Notes: generated from the sequence alone by a model not told the origin. A stretch of 64,000 nt of DNA from Centipeda noxia ATCC 43541 (GCF_000160555.1 NZ_GG749280.1:237890-301889), one strand, 5' to 3'. Positions 6,797-16,282 are shown, numbered from the stretch's first letter. Translations and numbers: made by a program.

Positions 6797-7291
6797 CTAG
6801 ATCTTTTTATCCCCTTTGCTGACAGTTTTTACCGTATACGCGCCGTCGTTGAGATCAATGGAAACCGTGCGGCCGTAATTGAGGCCGGTATCCTCTGCAA
6901 TCAGACGAATCCCATGCTGCGCGAGCAGTGTCTTCGCCGCCTCCGCATTACGCTCGCCGACGCGCATAACGCTCGTCGAGTTCGAGAACGCAAACATCTG
7001 CGCGCCGCCCGCAATCTTTGCCACAAGGCGGGATTTCACCGCGCCGAGTTTCAAGACATCCGCAAGCATGAGCGGAAAACCGGTGTCAATGAATTTTGCA
7101 GGGGTATCCGAAGGGCGCGCCTGCTTGCTGTCCGGCAGCATATAGTGAAGCAGTCCGCCGACCTTCGCTTGGGGATCATAGAGAGAAAGTCCGATGCACG
7201 AGCCCAATCCATAACTGATCAATGTGGACGGAGCTGCGCCGACTTTGTAGTCGGCCATACCGACTTTGATCAAATCCGGCATATCATCCAA
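6797..7291 (-). CDS. cheD: Chemoreceptor glutamine deamidase CheD
   Basis: CheD deamidates glutamines of chemoreceptors and also binds CheC, raising its phosphatase activity. The catalytic Cys32 is in ISYGLGSCIGLSLYDP and His49 in GGLLHYMLP; the conserved NYGRTVSIDL is near the end. Length of 164 aa is normal. It overlaps the end of cheC by 8 bases, pointing to translational coupling. A second ATG at 7282 has better spacing to GGAG and is an alternative start. Confidence 0.95.
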   Translation of the reverse strand: MDDMPDLIKVGMADYKVGAAPSTLISYGLGSCIGLSLYDPQAKVGGLLHYMLPDSKQARPSDTPAKFIDTGFPLMLADVLKLGAVKSRLVAKIAGGAQMFAFSNSTSVMRVGERNAEAAKTLLAQHGIRLIAEDTGLNYGRTVSIDLNDGAYTVKTVSKGDKKI

Positions 7292-7907
7292 CTCCTACCG
7301 CATTCATAATGCTGCCCAGTGAGCCCGGATCAGGGACAAGGAAGAAATGTCCGCTGATGCTTCGGTCCTCTGCTATAAAATTCGTCTCGATAAGCAATGC
7401 ATGATCGCCCATCTCACCGAGCTGAACCAAAACGACATTGAGAATGGCGCCGGCCATATCCACGGCAAGCGCGGGGATCGACGGCAGCATGCTCATTCCG
7501 GTGAACGTATAGAATGCATTCAAATAGGATCCGGCAAGAATATTGCCGATTTCCATCAATGCCGATTCATCCATCGCGTCCAGCTCTGTCGTTTCGCCGC
7601 GCTCGCGCCCGAGCAGTGTATCTACAAGCGCAAAAGCACTCTCACGCGGAATAAGAAAGAGGATGTTGCTTGGCGCTTTCCCATAAACGCGCAGGAAAAT
7701 ACCGACGACGACCAATTCCGGTCCGCCGACAAATTCCGGGACATCTTCAATTGGAACGAGCGCTACCTGCGGCACATTCATCTCGATGCGGCGCTGAATG
7801 AGACGGGAAAGCGCCGTCGCGGAGTTTCCCGCACCGACATTTCCAATCTCCTGCAGCACGTCCAGCTGCATCTCTGACAGCTCTGTCAGATCATCATCTA
7901 CTGCCAT
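7284..7907 (-). CDS. cheC: CheY-P phosphatase CheC
   Basis: CheC removes the phosphate from CheY and partners with CheD in adaptation. The duplicated signature with Glu-x-x-Asn is present twice: LQEIGNVGAGNSATALS (about residue 20) and LMEIGNILAGSYLNAF (about residue 120). Length of 207 aa is normal. It lies between cheW and cheD, so the window has the Bacillus-like CheC/CheD adaptation module, to which the FliY phosphatase at 20265-21446 adds. Confidence 0.95.
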   Translation of the reverse strand: MAVDDDLTELSEMQLDVLQEIGNVGAGNSATALSRLIQRRIEMNVPQVALVPIEDVPEFVGGPELVVVGIFLRVYGKAPSNILFLIPRESAFALVDTLLGRERGETTELDAMDESALMEIGNILAGSYLNAFYTFTGMSMLPSIPALAVDMAGAILNVVLVQLGEMGDHALLIETNFIAEDRSISGHFFLVPDPGSLGSIMNAVGVG

Positions 7908-7935
7908 TGACCCTACCTCGTATGGTGAAGTATTT

Positions 7936-8403
7936 TTATTTCACTTCCTTCGGAAGTCCGACAATCTCCTCCAGATTAAGGAGAACGATCAATCTTCCGT
8001 TGATATTGCCGATCCCGCTGAGGAACCGGCTGCTTTCACGTGCATTCGTTGCTTTCTTCGTATCCACCGGCTCGTTCTCGAGGCTGAGCACCTCGGTCAC
8101 CGCATCGACCAGCATGCCGACATGTACATCATCAACCGCCACCGTAACAATGCGCGTGCGTTCTGTGTACGGTGTCTCCGCGAGTCCAAGACGCTTCTTG
8201 AGATCGATTACGGGGAGAACCGAGCCGCGCAGATTGATAACGCCCTTGATAAAGTCTGCCGCAAACGGAACGCGCGTGATGTCCGTCAGATTGCGGATCT
8301 CCTGCACATTCAGAATGCTGACGCCATATTCCTCGTCACGAAGATTGAATGCCACATACTGCGAGTTCTGCGGCACATTCCCCTGATTCATATCCTCTGC
8401 CAT
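7936..8403 (-). CDS. cheW: Chemotaxis coupling protein CheW
   Basis: CheW links CheA to chemoreceptors at the membrane arrays. The single CheW/SH3-like domain covers nearly the whole 155 aa: QYVAFNLRDEEYGVSILNVQ, INLRGSVLPVIDLKKRLG and GMLVDAVTEVLSL. AGGGGAGGG precedes ATG 8403. It lies 19 bp after cheA and before cheC. Confidence 0.95.
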   Translation of the reverse strand: MAEDMNQGNVPQNSQYVAFNLRDEEYGVSILNVQEIRNLTDITRVPFAADFIKGVINLRGSVLPVIDLKKRLGLAETPYTERTRIVTVAVDDVHVGMLVDAVTEVLSLENEPVDTKKATNARESSRFLSGIGNINGRLIVLLNLEEIVGLPKEVK

Positions 8404-8422
8404 CTTATTTGCCCTCCCCTGC

Positions 8423-10456
8423 TTACTGCTGTATCATCGTTGCAACATCAAGAATCAGCGCGACCTTCCCGTCGCCGAGCACCGTTGCTCCGCCGAAGAG
8501 CTTGAGTCCGGCAAAGAGGTTGCCGAGTGTCTTGATGACGATTTCCTGCTGGCCGATCAGATTGTCTACGACGATGCCGGCCTTCGCCTCGCCCGCGTGG
8601 ACGACGACCACGAAGAGCTCGTCCGAGTCCTTCGTATGGGGCACCTGGAGGGCTTCCTCCATGCGGATGATTGGGATAATCTCACCGCGCAGGACAATGA
8701 CCTCTTTGTTCTGGACGGTCTGAATATCCGTCGGCTCGATGTTGATCGTGCTGTCGATCGATCCGAGCGGGATGGCATACATCTCGTCCTGCACCTGCAC
8801 GAGCATCGCCTGAATGATCGCGAGTGTCAGCGGCAGCTTAATCTTAAAGATGGAGCCTTCATCAATATGCGTCTCGACATCGACATGTCCCGAAAGTGCT
8901 TCGATCTTGCTACGCACAACGTCCATGCCGACGCCGCGGCCGGAGATATCGGTGATCTTCTCTGCCGTCGAGAAGCCGGGCAGGAAGATGAGGCGGACGG
9001 CATCTGCATCATCGAGGCGGTCCGCTTCCTCCTGAGAGATCATTCCCTTTTCAACTGCCTTGCGGCGGATCTTGCTCGCATCAATACCCGCACCGTCATC
9101 CGTAATCATGATGACAACGTTGTTGCCCTCGTGCCGCGCGATGAGTCCCACCTCACCGGTACGCGGCTTGCCCTTTTCCTCACGCGCATCAGGGCTCTCA
9201 ACACCGTGGTCGAGGGAGTTGCGCAGGAGATGCATGATCGGATCGCCGATCTCGTCGATCACAGTACGGTCAAGTTCGGTTTCTTCGCCCTCGATCGTCA
9301 GGTTGATCTCCTTGCCCAGTTCCTTGGAAACATCGCGCACCATGCGGGGGAAGCGATTGAATACGGCGCTGACCGGAACCATGCGGACCTTCATAACAAT
9401 GTTCTGCAGATCGCCCGTCACGCGGTCCATCTGCTCGAGGGTCTCCATAAGATCGCTCATACGGTGTGTCTGGCCGATCTGCTCGAGACGCACCTTGTTG
9501 ATGACGAGCTCGCCCATGAGGTTCATCAGTGTATCGAGTTTTTCGATATCGACACGAACACTCTGGCTTTGATGCTGCTTCTTGGCGGGCGCCGCCGCAG
9601 GCTTTTTTGCCCCCTCTTTCTTTGCTGGGGCGGCAGCTGCAGAAGCGGCGGGTGCAGCCGCAGGTGCAGCATCTCCGCCTTTGCCGATTTTATCGGGGTC
9701 GAGTTCCTCGACCGCAATATCTTCAATTTCGGAGACGGTATCGACAGCGTTCTGCACAGACTCGGCATCGTCGGAGCTCGCCACAACAACATCAAAGCTG
9801 AGCTCGAACTTCTCCTGCTCGAGATCCTCCGCAGACGGGATGCTCTTGATGACATCGCCGACCTCATCGAGGGCATGCATGACCATAACCGAGCGTGCTG
9901 CTTTGAGAACGCAGGTTTCCATCAGTGTAACCTTGACATGGTAGAGATGCATGCCGGCTTCTTTTGCCTTTTTCATGACATCGAGATCGATCTCGTCAAA
10001 GCCGAGATCGACCTCTGCTCCACTGCTGCTCCCGGCAGATGCGGGGGCCGCCGGTGCTGCTGCGGCAGGCGCAGGGGTCCCCTTGGAGATCGAGCTGAGC
10101 TTTGCAACGAGATCAGAAACGTCGACGACATCCTCCGCCTCGCCGTTTCCGACGCTGTCTACCATCTGCTCCAAAGAGTCGAGGCATTTGAACAGCGTAT
10201 CCATAATGTCTTCATTGAGTTTGAGTTGTTCTTTGCGGACGAGGTCCAGAACATCCTCCATCTCATGCGTCAGCTCCGCAATCTTGGTAAATCCCATCGT
10301 CGCGGACATGCCCTTGAGCGTGTGCGCGTTGCGGAAGATGTCGTTGACGGCGCTGACCTCCTCCATGTTCTCCTCGAGGCGGAGCAGGCCTTCATTCAGA
10401 GACTGAAGATGCTCATGTGACTCGTCCAGGAACATGTCCATATACTGGTTATCCAT
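8423..10456 (-). CDS. cheA: Chemotaxis histidine kinase CheA (677 aa)
   Basis: CheA autophosphorylates and passes phosphate to CheY (and usually CheB). Domains in order: Hpt P1 with phospho-acceptor His45 in FRNAHTLKGM; P2 about residues 165-245; an Ala/Pro/Lys-rich linker; dimerisation P3 about 290-360; ATPase P4 with N box LLRNSLDHGVE, DDGAGID and GRGVGMDVV; and a C-terminal CheW-like P5. All key motifs are present and the length is normal. It is flanked by cheB and cheW. A very long antisense frame opposite it is a codon-bias shadow. Confidence 0.97.
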   Translation of the reverse strand: MDNQYMDMFLDESHEHLQSLNEGLLRLEENMEEVSAVNDIFRNAHTLKGMSATMGFTKIAELTHEMEDVLDLVRKEQLKLNEDIMDTLFKCLDSLEQMVDSVGNGEAEDVVDVSDLVAKLSSISKGTPAPAAAAPAAPASAGSSSGAEVDLGFDEIDLDVMKKAKEAGMHLYHVKVTLMETCVLKAARSVMVMHALDEVGDVIKSIPSAEDLEQEKFELSFDVVVASSDDAESVQNAVDTVSEIEDIAVEELDPDKIGKGGDAAPAAAPAASAAAAPAKKEGAKKPAAAPAKKQHQSQSVRVDIEKLDTLMNLMGELVINKVRLEQIGQTHRMSDLMETLEQMDRVTGDLQNIVMKVRMVPVSAVFNRFPRMVRDVSKELGKEINLTIEGEETELDRTVIDEIGDPIMHLLRNSLDHGVESPDAREEKGKPRTGEVGLIARHEGNNVVIMITDDGAGIDASKIRRKAVEKGMISQEEADRLDDADAVRLIFLPGFSTAEKITDISGRGVGMDVVRSKIEALSGHVDVETHIDEGSIFKIKLPLTLAIIQAMLVQVQDEMYAIPLGSIDSTINIEPTDIQTVQNKEVIVLRGEIIPIIRMEEALQVPHTKDSDELFVVVVHAGEAKAGIVVDNLIGQQEIVIKTLGNLFAGLKLFGGATVLGDGKVALILDVATMIQQ

Positions 10457-10474
10457 TGATATTCCCCCTACTTC

Positions 10475-11101
10475 CTATCTTCTCACAGCCGCCTCAATCG
10501 CATGCGCGATCTGCGGTAATGGGCATATCTCATCGGCCAGACCTGCGTCAATCACGGATTTTGGCATCCCGTAGACAACACAGGTTGCTTCATCCTGCGC
10601 AATGCAGTAGCCGCCGTTTGCTTTGATCTTGCGCATCCCTTCGCGTCCGTCATTCCCCATTCCTGTGAGAATCACGGCAACGACATCCTTCCCCAGATGC
10701 GCAACAGAGTCATACATTACATTAACTGCGGGCCGATGATTGCCGACCGGCGGTTCATCACTGAGCACAATGCGCCGTGCACCGGACTCACTTAAGACAC
10801 GCAGGTGGCGATCTCCGGGCGCGATGTACACGCACCCCGGCTTGAGTATATCCCCATCCCGCGCCTCCTGTACTCGGACTTTCGAAACGCAGTGCAGGCG
10901 TCCCGCCAGGGCATTGGTAAAGCCGGGCGGCATATGCTGCACGACGACGACGGGACAGGGAAAATCCTCCGGCAGACTCGTGATCACGGTTTGCAGCGCC
11001 TGGGGGCCTCCCGTCGAGGAACCGACCACAACGATCCGCATGCGTGCGTGCGGATCGCCTCGGCCGCCCATTGCCATGGTCTTCTTTCTGCTGTCAGTCA
11101 T
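10475..11101 (-). CDS. cheB: Receptor methylesterase CheB lacking the receiver domain (208 aa)
   Basis: The methylesterase removes methyl groups from chemoreceptor glutamates. The whole catalytic domain is here: Ser29 in VVGSSTGGPQA, His56 in QHMPPGFT and Asp151 in TGMGNDGREG. Ordinary CheB is about 350 aa with an N-terminal response-regulator domain; this protein has only about 20 residues before the catalytic domain, and the upstream DNA codes for the PilZ protein, which it overlaps by 8 bases. It therefore cannot be switched on by CheA phosphorylation in the usual way. No cheR is present in the window. Confidence 0.9.
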   Translation of the reverse strand: MTDSRKKTMAMGGRGDPHARMRIVVVGSSTGGPQALQTVITSLPEDFPCPVVVVQHMPPGFTNALAGRLHCVSKVRVQEARDGDILKPGCVYIAPGDRHLRVLSESGARRIVLSDEPPVGNHRPAVNVMYDSVAHLGKDVVAVILTGMGNDGREGMRKIKANGGYCIAQDEATCVVYGMPKSVIDAGLADEICPLPQIAHAIEAAVRR

Positions 11102-11786
11102 CTTTTACGCGCTCCACCTGACTGCGCTGTACCTGGAAGAGGTAGCGAACGATCTGATCCCGCAGGCTGCGTGAGAGCCCCTGAAATTGCACGCCGATGT
11201 GATAGATCGGCAGGTCGTCCTCACGTTCAATACGCGTTGAGCGCTTTACCCGTGACATGAGTTCGATCGTCCCAATGCCCGGCACATCGTTGATTTCAAG
11301 CGCTACATATGAGTCCAGCGACACCGGCTTTGCAAAGGAGAATGCCATCCCGCTTCCGCTGAGATCCACGATCGGCACACGCTGCGGCGCGGCGATCTGC
11401 CCCTGTCCGTCGACAAGACGGATGGTGGCAATCAGGTTCACCCGAATGCGGAAAAGGCCTCGTTTCTGGAAGCGCTCCGCGACTTCGGGAATAGAGATAT
11501 GCAGAACGGGAAGCTTTCCTTCATAGTGGCCGTGACTGTGATGAACGCTGAAAAATCGGTAGTGACACCCGTCCCCGGCCGCGAGTACATACAGGTTCTC
11601 ACCGACGCGCGGGATGACAGGAACGCGGCGTTCATCCACGGGCATGGCGACAACGAGTTCATCCCCGGTGATATCTTCTATGCGGCTCGTGTAGCCTTGG
11701 GTCCCCTCCTCGCTGTTCTCAAAGAATATTTCCAGCCTCTGCCCGATAGCTAAAATACTCCTTGCCTGTACCAATTCGCCCGCCAT
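11094..11786 (-). CDS. PilZ-domain flagellar brake protein (YcgR/YpfA-like)
   Basis: Cyclic-di-GMP receptor predicted to slow or stop the flagellar motor. An N-terminal YcgR-type domain (about residues 12-100, QRLEIFFENSEEGTQGYTSR) is followed by a PilZ domain with the Arg motif in QKRGLFRIRVNL and the D-x-S-x-x-G motif as VDLSGSGMAF. Length of 230 aa is usual. Between flhG and cheB and overlapping cheB, it ties c-di-GMP signalling to the chemotaxis operon. Confidence 0.9.
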   Translation of the reverse strand: MAGELVQARSILAIGQRLEIFFENSEEGTQGYTSRIEDITGDELVVAMPVDERRVPVIPRVGENLYVLAAGDGCHYRFFSVHHSHGHYEGKLPVLHISIPEVAERFQKRGLFRIRVNLIATIRLVDGQGQIAAPQRVPIVDLSGSGMAFSFAKPVSLDSYVALEINDVPGIGTIELMSRVKRSTRIEREDDLPIYHIGVQFQGLSRSLRDQIVRYLFQVQRSQVERVKDD

Positions 11787-11804
11787 CTGAATTTTCCTCC
11801 TTGG

Positions 11805-12704
11805 CTACGCTGAAAAGTTGAAAATTTGCTGTAAAAAACCTTTCCAACCCCGTTTGATGCACATCTCATCCCCCGTGATCAACGCCTCTGCGAGGGCGTC
11901 AATGCAGCGTGCGGCGGCCGCATTCGGTGCCGCCTTGATCAGCGGTGTCTGCTGTCGCACCGCTTTCGTTACTGCCGTGTCTTCAAAGACATACCCGAGG
12001 CACGGCACCTGCATATGCAGGAACTTATCGGCGGCGCGCTGCAGTTTGAATGCAACCTCGCGGCTCTCCTTCTGCTCATACACGCGGTTGATGATGAGGC
12101 GAAGATTCTTCTGCGCGGCATAAATGCTGTACGCTTTCATCACGGCATAGGCATCCGTCAGTGAGGTCGGCTCCGGGGTCGTTACGAGCAGCACCTCATC
12201 CGCTGCGAGGATGAAGTCCATCACGTTCCGTCCGAGCCCTGCGCCCGTATCGACAAGGATGAGATCGGCACGTGCCGCGCAGCCTGTCAATTTCTGCTGG
12301 AGGAGGAGCTTTTCTGCGTGATCGTACTCCAGCGCTTTCTCGATCCCCGATCCGCCTGATATATACTGAATACCATGCGGCGTCTCAACAATAACATCGT
12401 CGAGTTCCACCTCCGGCTGCAGAAGGTCCAGCAGGTGTTTTCGCGAAGCAGTGCCGAGGAGCACATCGACATTCGCCATCCCAAGATCGGCATCGATGAC
12501 GAGCACGCGGTGCCCCCTGCGCTGAAGGGCAATTGCAAGGTTAACGGCAATGTTTGTCTTGCCGACGCCGCCCTTTCCGCTGGTGACCGCAACGACCCGT
12601 ACGTTCACCCAAGCCGCTGCCTGTGCAGATGAGGTGCTCGCTGCCTGCGGCGCTTCCCCGTCAGAGAAGACCATTTGGCGCAGCCGCGTTGCCTGATCCG
12701 TCAT
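11805..12704 (-). CDS. flhG: Flagellar number/placement ATPase FlhG (YlxH)
   Basis: A MinD/ParA-type ATPase that works with the GTPase FlhF to set the site and number of flagella. The deviant Walker A TSGKGGVGKTNIAVNLA is near residue 42, followed by VIDADLGMANVD and LVDTGAGLG. Length of 299 aa is normal. An N-terminal DQATRLRQM stretch matches the FlhF-activating helix known in this family. It starts one base after the flhF stop codon. Confidence 0.95.
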   Translation of the reverse strand: MTDQATRLRQMVFSDGEAPQAASTSSAQAAAWVNVRVVAVTSGKGGVGKTNIAVNLAIALQRRGHRVLVIDADLGMANVDVLLGTASRKHLLDLLQPEVELDDVIVETPHGIQYISGGSGIEKALEYDHAEKLLLQQKLTGCAARADLILVDTGAGLGRNVMDFILAADEVLLVTTPEPTSLTDAYAVMKAYSIYAAQKNLRLIINRVYEQKESREVAFKLQRAADKFLHMQVPCLGYVFEDTAVTKAVRQQTPLIKAAPNAAAARCIDALAEALITGDEMCIKRGWKGFLQQIFNFSA

Positions 12705-12705
12705 A

Positions 12706-14079
12706 TCATTCCCTCAAGAGCAGTTCCGCCAGACGTTCTGCCGTCGCAGGAATGATATCGTCCGGCACACTCTGCCCATTGGATAAGAAGGAAAGCGGCA
12801 GCTCCCGCTGCGCAAGCAGGTTGAGCACCATGCCGATCGATCGTGTTTCGTCTGTCTTGGTAAAAATGATCCGATTCGGCGCGCATACAGAGAAGCGGTC
12901 AATGATCTCCGCCGCATCCTGTTCCTTCGTCGTCGCGCTGACGACAAGGTGCTTTTCCATACGAGGATGCGCCATAAGCAGCTCTTTGAGCTCATCCATC
13001 TGGAACTCATTGTATTGGCTTCGCCCCGCCGTGTCAACAAGAACAAAGTCCTTGCTGCGGTGGCGCGTAATCGCCTTTCTGAGATCTGCGGCGGAGTAAA
13101 CGACTTCCACCGGCAGCCCCAGGATCTCAGCATATTTCTTGAGCTGCTCTACGGCGGAGATGCGGTAGGTATCCGCCGTGATGAGCGCCCCCTTGAGATT
13201 TTGCTCCAGCACGAAATGCGCAGCAATCTTCGCAAGGGTTGTCGTCTTGCCGACGCCTGTCGTGCCGATGAAGGCAACAACGCGGGAACCGTGGGGACTC
13301 AGGCGCAGCCCGTCCGTGAACTTCATGACCTGCGTCAGATACCCTGCCAGAACGCCCGCCGCACGCGAATCAAGACTGTCCAAATTCACATCGGTGATCG
13401 AGATCTTGCCAGAAAGATCCTCGCACAGCTCCTCATGGACATCCTGCCGGCGCAGTGCATCTCGGATAGAGACGACTTCCTTTGGTTTGTTCGCCGCCAT
13501 CATGGAGGCGAGCATTGTTTTCATCTGTGCCAGCTCATCCTCAAGGAGACGAATTCGTTCCGCAGAACCGTCGTCCGCGGATGCATCAGGAGCAGACGGA
13601 ACGGCGGGCTCCTGTGCGGGCGCCGCTGCCGGATCATAGGCAGAGGGCACCGGCTGCTGCGGCAAAGCATCGGGAGGCGATTCCGGCATATTGGAGAGCG
13701 GCGGGGCAGTGGGCTCCTGCATCGCATAAGGCTGCGCCGGAGGCATTTCAGGCGCATAGGCATGATATAGAGGGAGCATTCCTTCCGCCGGAAGAGAAGA
13801 CGCTCCCTCCTGCGCGGGGATCTCGCTCATCCGATACTGATTTACGACATTGGTAGGGAGAATAGGCGCAGCCGGCGGCACGTAGGCCGATGGCGTGCGC
13901 GGCACACGCGTCTGAGTCTCATCGACTGCTGCAGTCACCTCGATCATCTCCTCCCCGCCAAGAACACCGCCCTCACGATATTTTTTTGTATGAAGAAGCA
14001 CGGCGTCGCTGCCGAGCTCGTCTTTGATCTGTTCCATCGCTTCCTTCACGGAGGATGCGCGCACCGTCTTGACCCGCAC
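12706..14079 (-). CDS. flhF: Flagellar biosynthesis GTPase FlhF
   Basis: SRP-type GTPase that places new flagella. A basic N-terminal B domain (MRVKTVRASSVKEAMEQIKD) is followed by a long Pro/Ala-rich region (about residues 75-165), then the N and G domains with P-loop GTTGVGKTTTLAKIA, VDTAGRSQYN and TKTDETRSIG. Length of 457 aa is in the family range. The GTG start directly abuts the flhA stop codon. Confidence 0.95.
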   Translation of the reverse strand: MRVKTVRASSVKEAMEQIKDELGSDAVLLHTKKYREGGVLGGEEMIEVTAAVDETQTRVPRTPSAYVPPAAPILPTNVVNQYRMSEIPAQEGASSLPAEGMLPLYHAYAPEMPPAQPYAMQEPTAPPLSNMPESPPDALPQQPVPSAYDPAAAPAQEPAVPSAPDASADDGSAERIRLLEDELAQMKTMLASMMAANKPKEVVSIRDALRRQDVHEELCEDLSGKISITDVNLDSLDSRAAGVLAGYLTQVMKFTDGLRLSPHGSRVVAFIGTTGVGKTTTLAKIAAHFVLEQNLKGALITADTYRISAVEQLKKYAEILGLPVEVVYSAADLRKAITRHRSKDFVLVDTAGRSQYNEFQMDELKELLMAHPRMEKHLVVSATTKEQDAAEIIDRFSVCAPNRIIFTKTDETRSIGMVLNLLAQRELPLSFLSNGQSVPDDIIPATAERLAELLLRE

Positions 14080-16164
14080 TTAGATTTTCACCACCCCAAG
14101 GATCTGGATTTCAACATTCTGTTCAATTTCCGCATGGGAGAGCACGATCAGTCCGGGAATGGAACGCTCGACGAGATTGCGGAAATAGGGACGCACGGTC
14201 GGACTTGTGAGCACAATAGGCTGATAGCCTTGATCGGTCAGCTTCCGCAGTTCTTCCTGCAGAGCCGTCAAGAGCTTCTGCATGGAATCTGGGTCGAGGC
14301 TGACATAGGAACCATGTTCCGTGCGCTGCACGCTGCCTGCGATCTTATTCTCAATTGCAGGATCGAGCGTGATGCAGGGCAGGATGCCGTTCTGGACATT
14401 CTGCTGGGTAATGTGGCGCGCCATTGCGTGCCGCACATACTCGGTCAGGATGTCTGTATCCTTCGTCGCTGTGCCGTAATCGGCGAGCACCTCGAGGATT
14501 GTACTCATATCGCGAATGGAGATGCGCTCATGCAGGAGGTTCGCGAGCACCTTCTGCACTTCTCCCACCGTGAGCAGGTTCGGAACGACCTCGTCCACAA
14601 GCGCAGCGTTTGTCTTATGCAGATTATCGAGCAGATTCTGCGTCTCCTGCCTGCCGAGGATCTCAGCAGCGTGCTGCTTGATGATCTCGGTGAGGTGGGT
14701 TGCAAGCACAGAGACTGCATCAACGACGGTATAGCCGTTCAGCTCCGCCTGCTCACGCTCATTCTCCGAGATCCAGAGTGCCGGCAGCCCGAATGCCGGC
14801 TCAGTCGTCTCAATGCCCGGCACCTCTTCGAACACCGTCCCCGAGTTCATCGCGAGATAGTGATCGAGCATCAGCTCACCGCGCGCGATCTCAACGCCCT
14901 TCAGTTTAATGATATATGCATTCGGCTTGATCTGTATATTATCACGGATGCGGATGGTCGGCACAACAAGGCCGAGCTCGAGCGCACACTGCCTTCGGAT
15001 CATGACGATGCGGTCGAGGAGGTCACCTCCCTGCCCCGTATCCACGAGAGGGATGAGGCTGTAGCCGATCTCAAGTTCCATCGGATCGACCTGCAGTAGC
15101 GAGACGATATTCTCAGGGGTCGTCGCCTCCTTTTTCGCCTTTGCCTTCCGCTCGACCTGCTGCACCTCCTGCTCCACCGCCTGCCCACGATGGAGATTCC
15201 ACGCGATGAAGCCGCAGAGCGCGGCAAGCGCCAGGAAGGGGATGCCCGGAAGACCCGGCATGACAGCAAGGAAGAGGAGTACGCCCGTCAGGATCATGAA
15301 AATACGCGCATTGCGGAAGAGCTGTTTTACAAGATCGCCTCCGAGGTTCCCCTCCGCAGCGGAACGGGTTACGATAATACCGGTCGCTGTTGAGATGAGG
15401 AGCGCCGGAATCTGTGCGACGAGGCCTTCACCGACCGTCAGCAGCGTATAAGTCTGCAGCGCCTGTGCTGCATCCATATCGCGCTGGAGCATGCCGATGA
15501 CAAAGCCGCCGCCGATGTTGATGAGCATGATGACGATGGCAGCGATCGCGTCGCCCTTGACAAACTTCGAAGCACCGTCCATCGCCCCGAAGAAGTCGGA
15601 CTCGCGCTGAACTTTCTCACGGCGTCGCTTTGCCTCCGCATCTGTGATCGCCCCTTGGTTCAGATCGGCATCAATCGCCATCTGCTTGCCGGGCATCGCG
15701 TCGAGGGTAAAGCGTGCGGACACTTCGGCAACGCGCTCGGACCCCTTTGTAATGACGATAAAGTTCACAATGACGAGAATAACGAACACGATAAAGCCAA
15801 CGACGGCATTACCGCCGACGACAAAGTTTCCGAACGCAGTAATAACCTCACCGGCATAGCCGTTGAGGAGGATAAGTCGTGTCGACGAGATATTCAGCGC
15901 CAATCGAAAGAGCGTCGTAATCAAAAGTAATGACGGGAAGACGGAGAGATCGAGTGCCTCTACGTTATAGATCGCCGACATGACAACGAGCAGTGCGATC
16001 GTGATATTCAGACAAATCAGGATATCGAGAAGAATCGTCGGCAGAGGAATGATCATCATGATGACGATCGTTACGATAGCAACGGCGATCAAGACATCGC
16101 TGTATCGTTGTATGAGATTGCCCGATGAAAGAGGATTTACACTGCTGGACTGCGGCGCTGGCAT
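14080..16164 (-). CDS. flhA: Flagellar export apparatus protein FlhA
   Basis: Core of the flagellar type III export gate and docking site for export chaperones. About eight membrane helices occupy residues 20-320, with the conserved FHIPEP-type region replaced by the Firmicutes form DAMPGKQMAIDADLNQGAI near 150. The large cytoplasmic domain (about 350-694) is complete. GGAGGGAG precedes ATG 16164. It has its own promoter at 16227-16254, so flhA and genes beyond can be transcribed apart from those before it. Confidence 0.97.
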   Translation of the reverse strand: MPAPQSSSVNPLSSGNLIQRYSDVLIAVAIVTIVIMMIIPLPTILLDILICLNITIALLVVMSAIYNVEALDLSVFPSLLLITTLFRLALNISSTRLILLNGYAGEVITAFGNFVVGGNAVVGFIVFVILVIVNFIVITKGSERVAEVSARFTLDAMPGKQMAIDADLNQGAITDAEAKRRREKVQRESDFFGAMDGASKFVKGDAIAAIVIMLINIGGGFVIGMLQRDMDAAQALQTYTLLTVGEGLVAQIPALLISTATGIIVTRSAAEGNLGGDLVKQLFRNARIFMILTGVLLFLAVMPGLPGIPFLALAALCGFIAWNLHRGQAVEQEVQQVERKAKAKKEATTPENIVSLLQVDPMELEIGYSLIPLVDTGQGGDLLDRIVMIRRQCALELGLVVPTIRIRDNIQIKPNAYIIKLKGVEIARGELMLDHYLAMNSGTVFEEVPGIETTEPAFGLPALWISENEREQAELNGYTVVDAVSVLATHLTEIIKQHAAEILGRQETQNLLDNLHKTNAALVDEVVPNLLTVGEVQKVLANLLHERISIRDMSTILEVLADYGTATKDTDILTEYVRHAMARHITQQNVQNGILPCITLDPAIENKIAGSVQRTEHGSYVSLDPDSMQKLLTALQEELRKLTDQGYQPIVLTSPTVRPYFRNLVERSIPGLIVLSHAEIEQNVEIQILGVVKI

Positions 16165-16226
16165 GTTTTCACTCCCTCCTTCATTCTCATTTCCCTTGGG
16201 GCAGACAAAGTTCCTGCCATCTAAAT

Positions 16227-16254
16227 ATTATACCAAATATAGAAAATACGTCAA
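16227..16254 (-). promoter_or_regulatory. Internal promoter upstream of flhA
   Basis: Minus strand TTGACG (16254-16249), 16 bases, TATAAT (16232-16227), in the 118-bp gap between flhB and flhA. The gap is unusually long and AT-rich for this cluster. It would give a 5' leader of about 60 bases with a small GGCAG/CTGCC hairpin before the ribosome-binding site. Confidence 0.75.
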
Positions 16255-16282
16255 ATGATAAAAATAAGACTTTTGTCGCATC

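Noticed and set aside
8597-10420. 607-codon open frame opposite cheA
   Set aside because: No family motifs, Arg/His/Leu-biased composition and full overlap with a gene that has every CheA domain. It is a by-product of GC-rich codon use.
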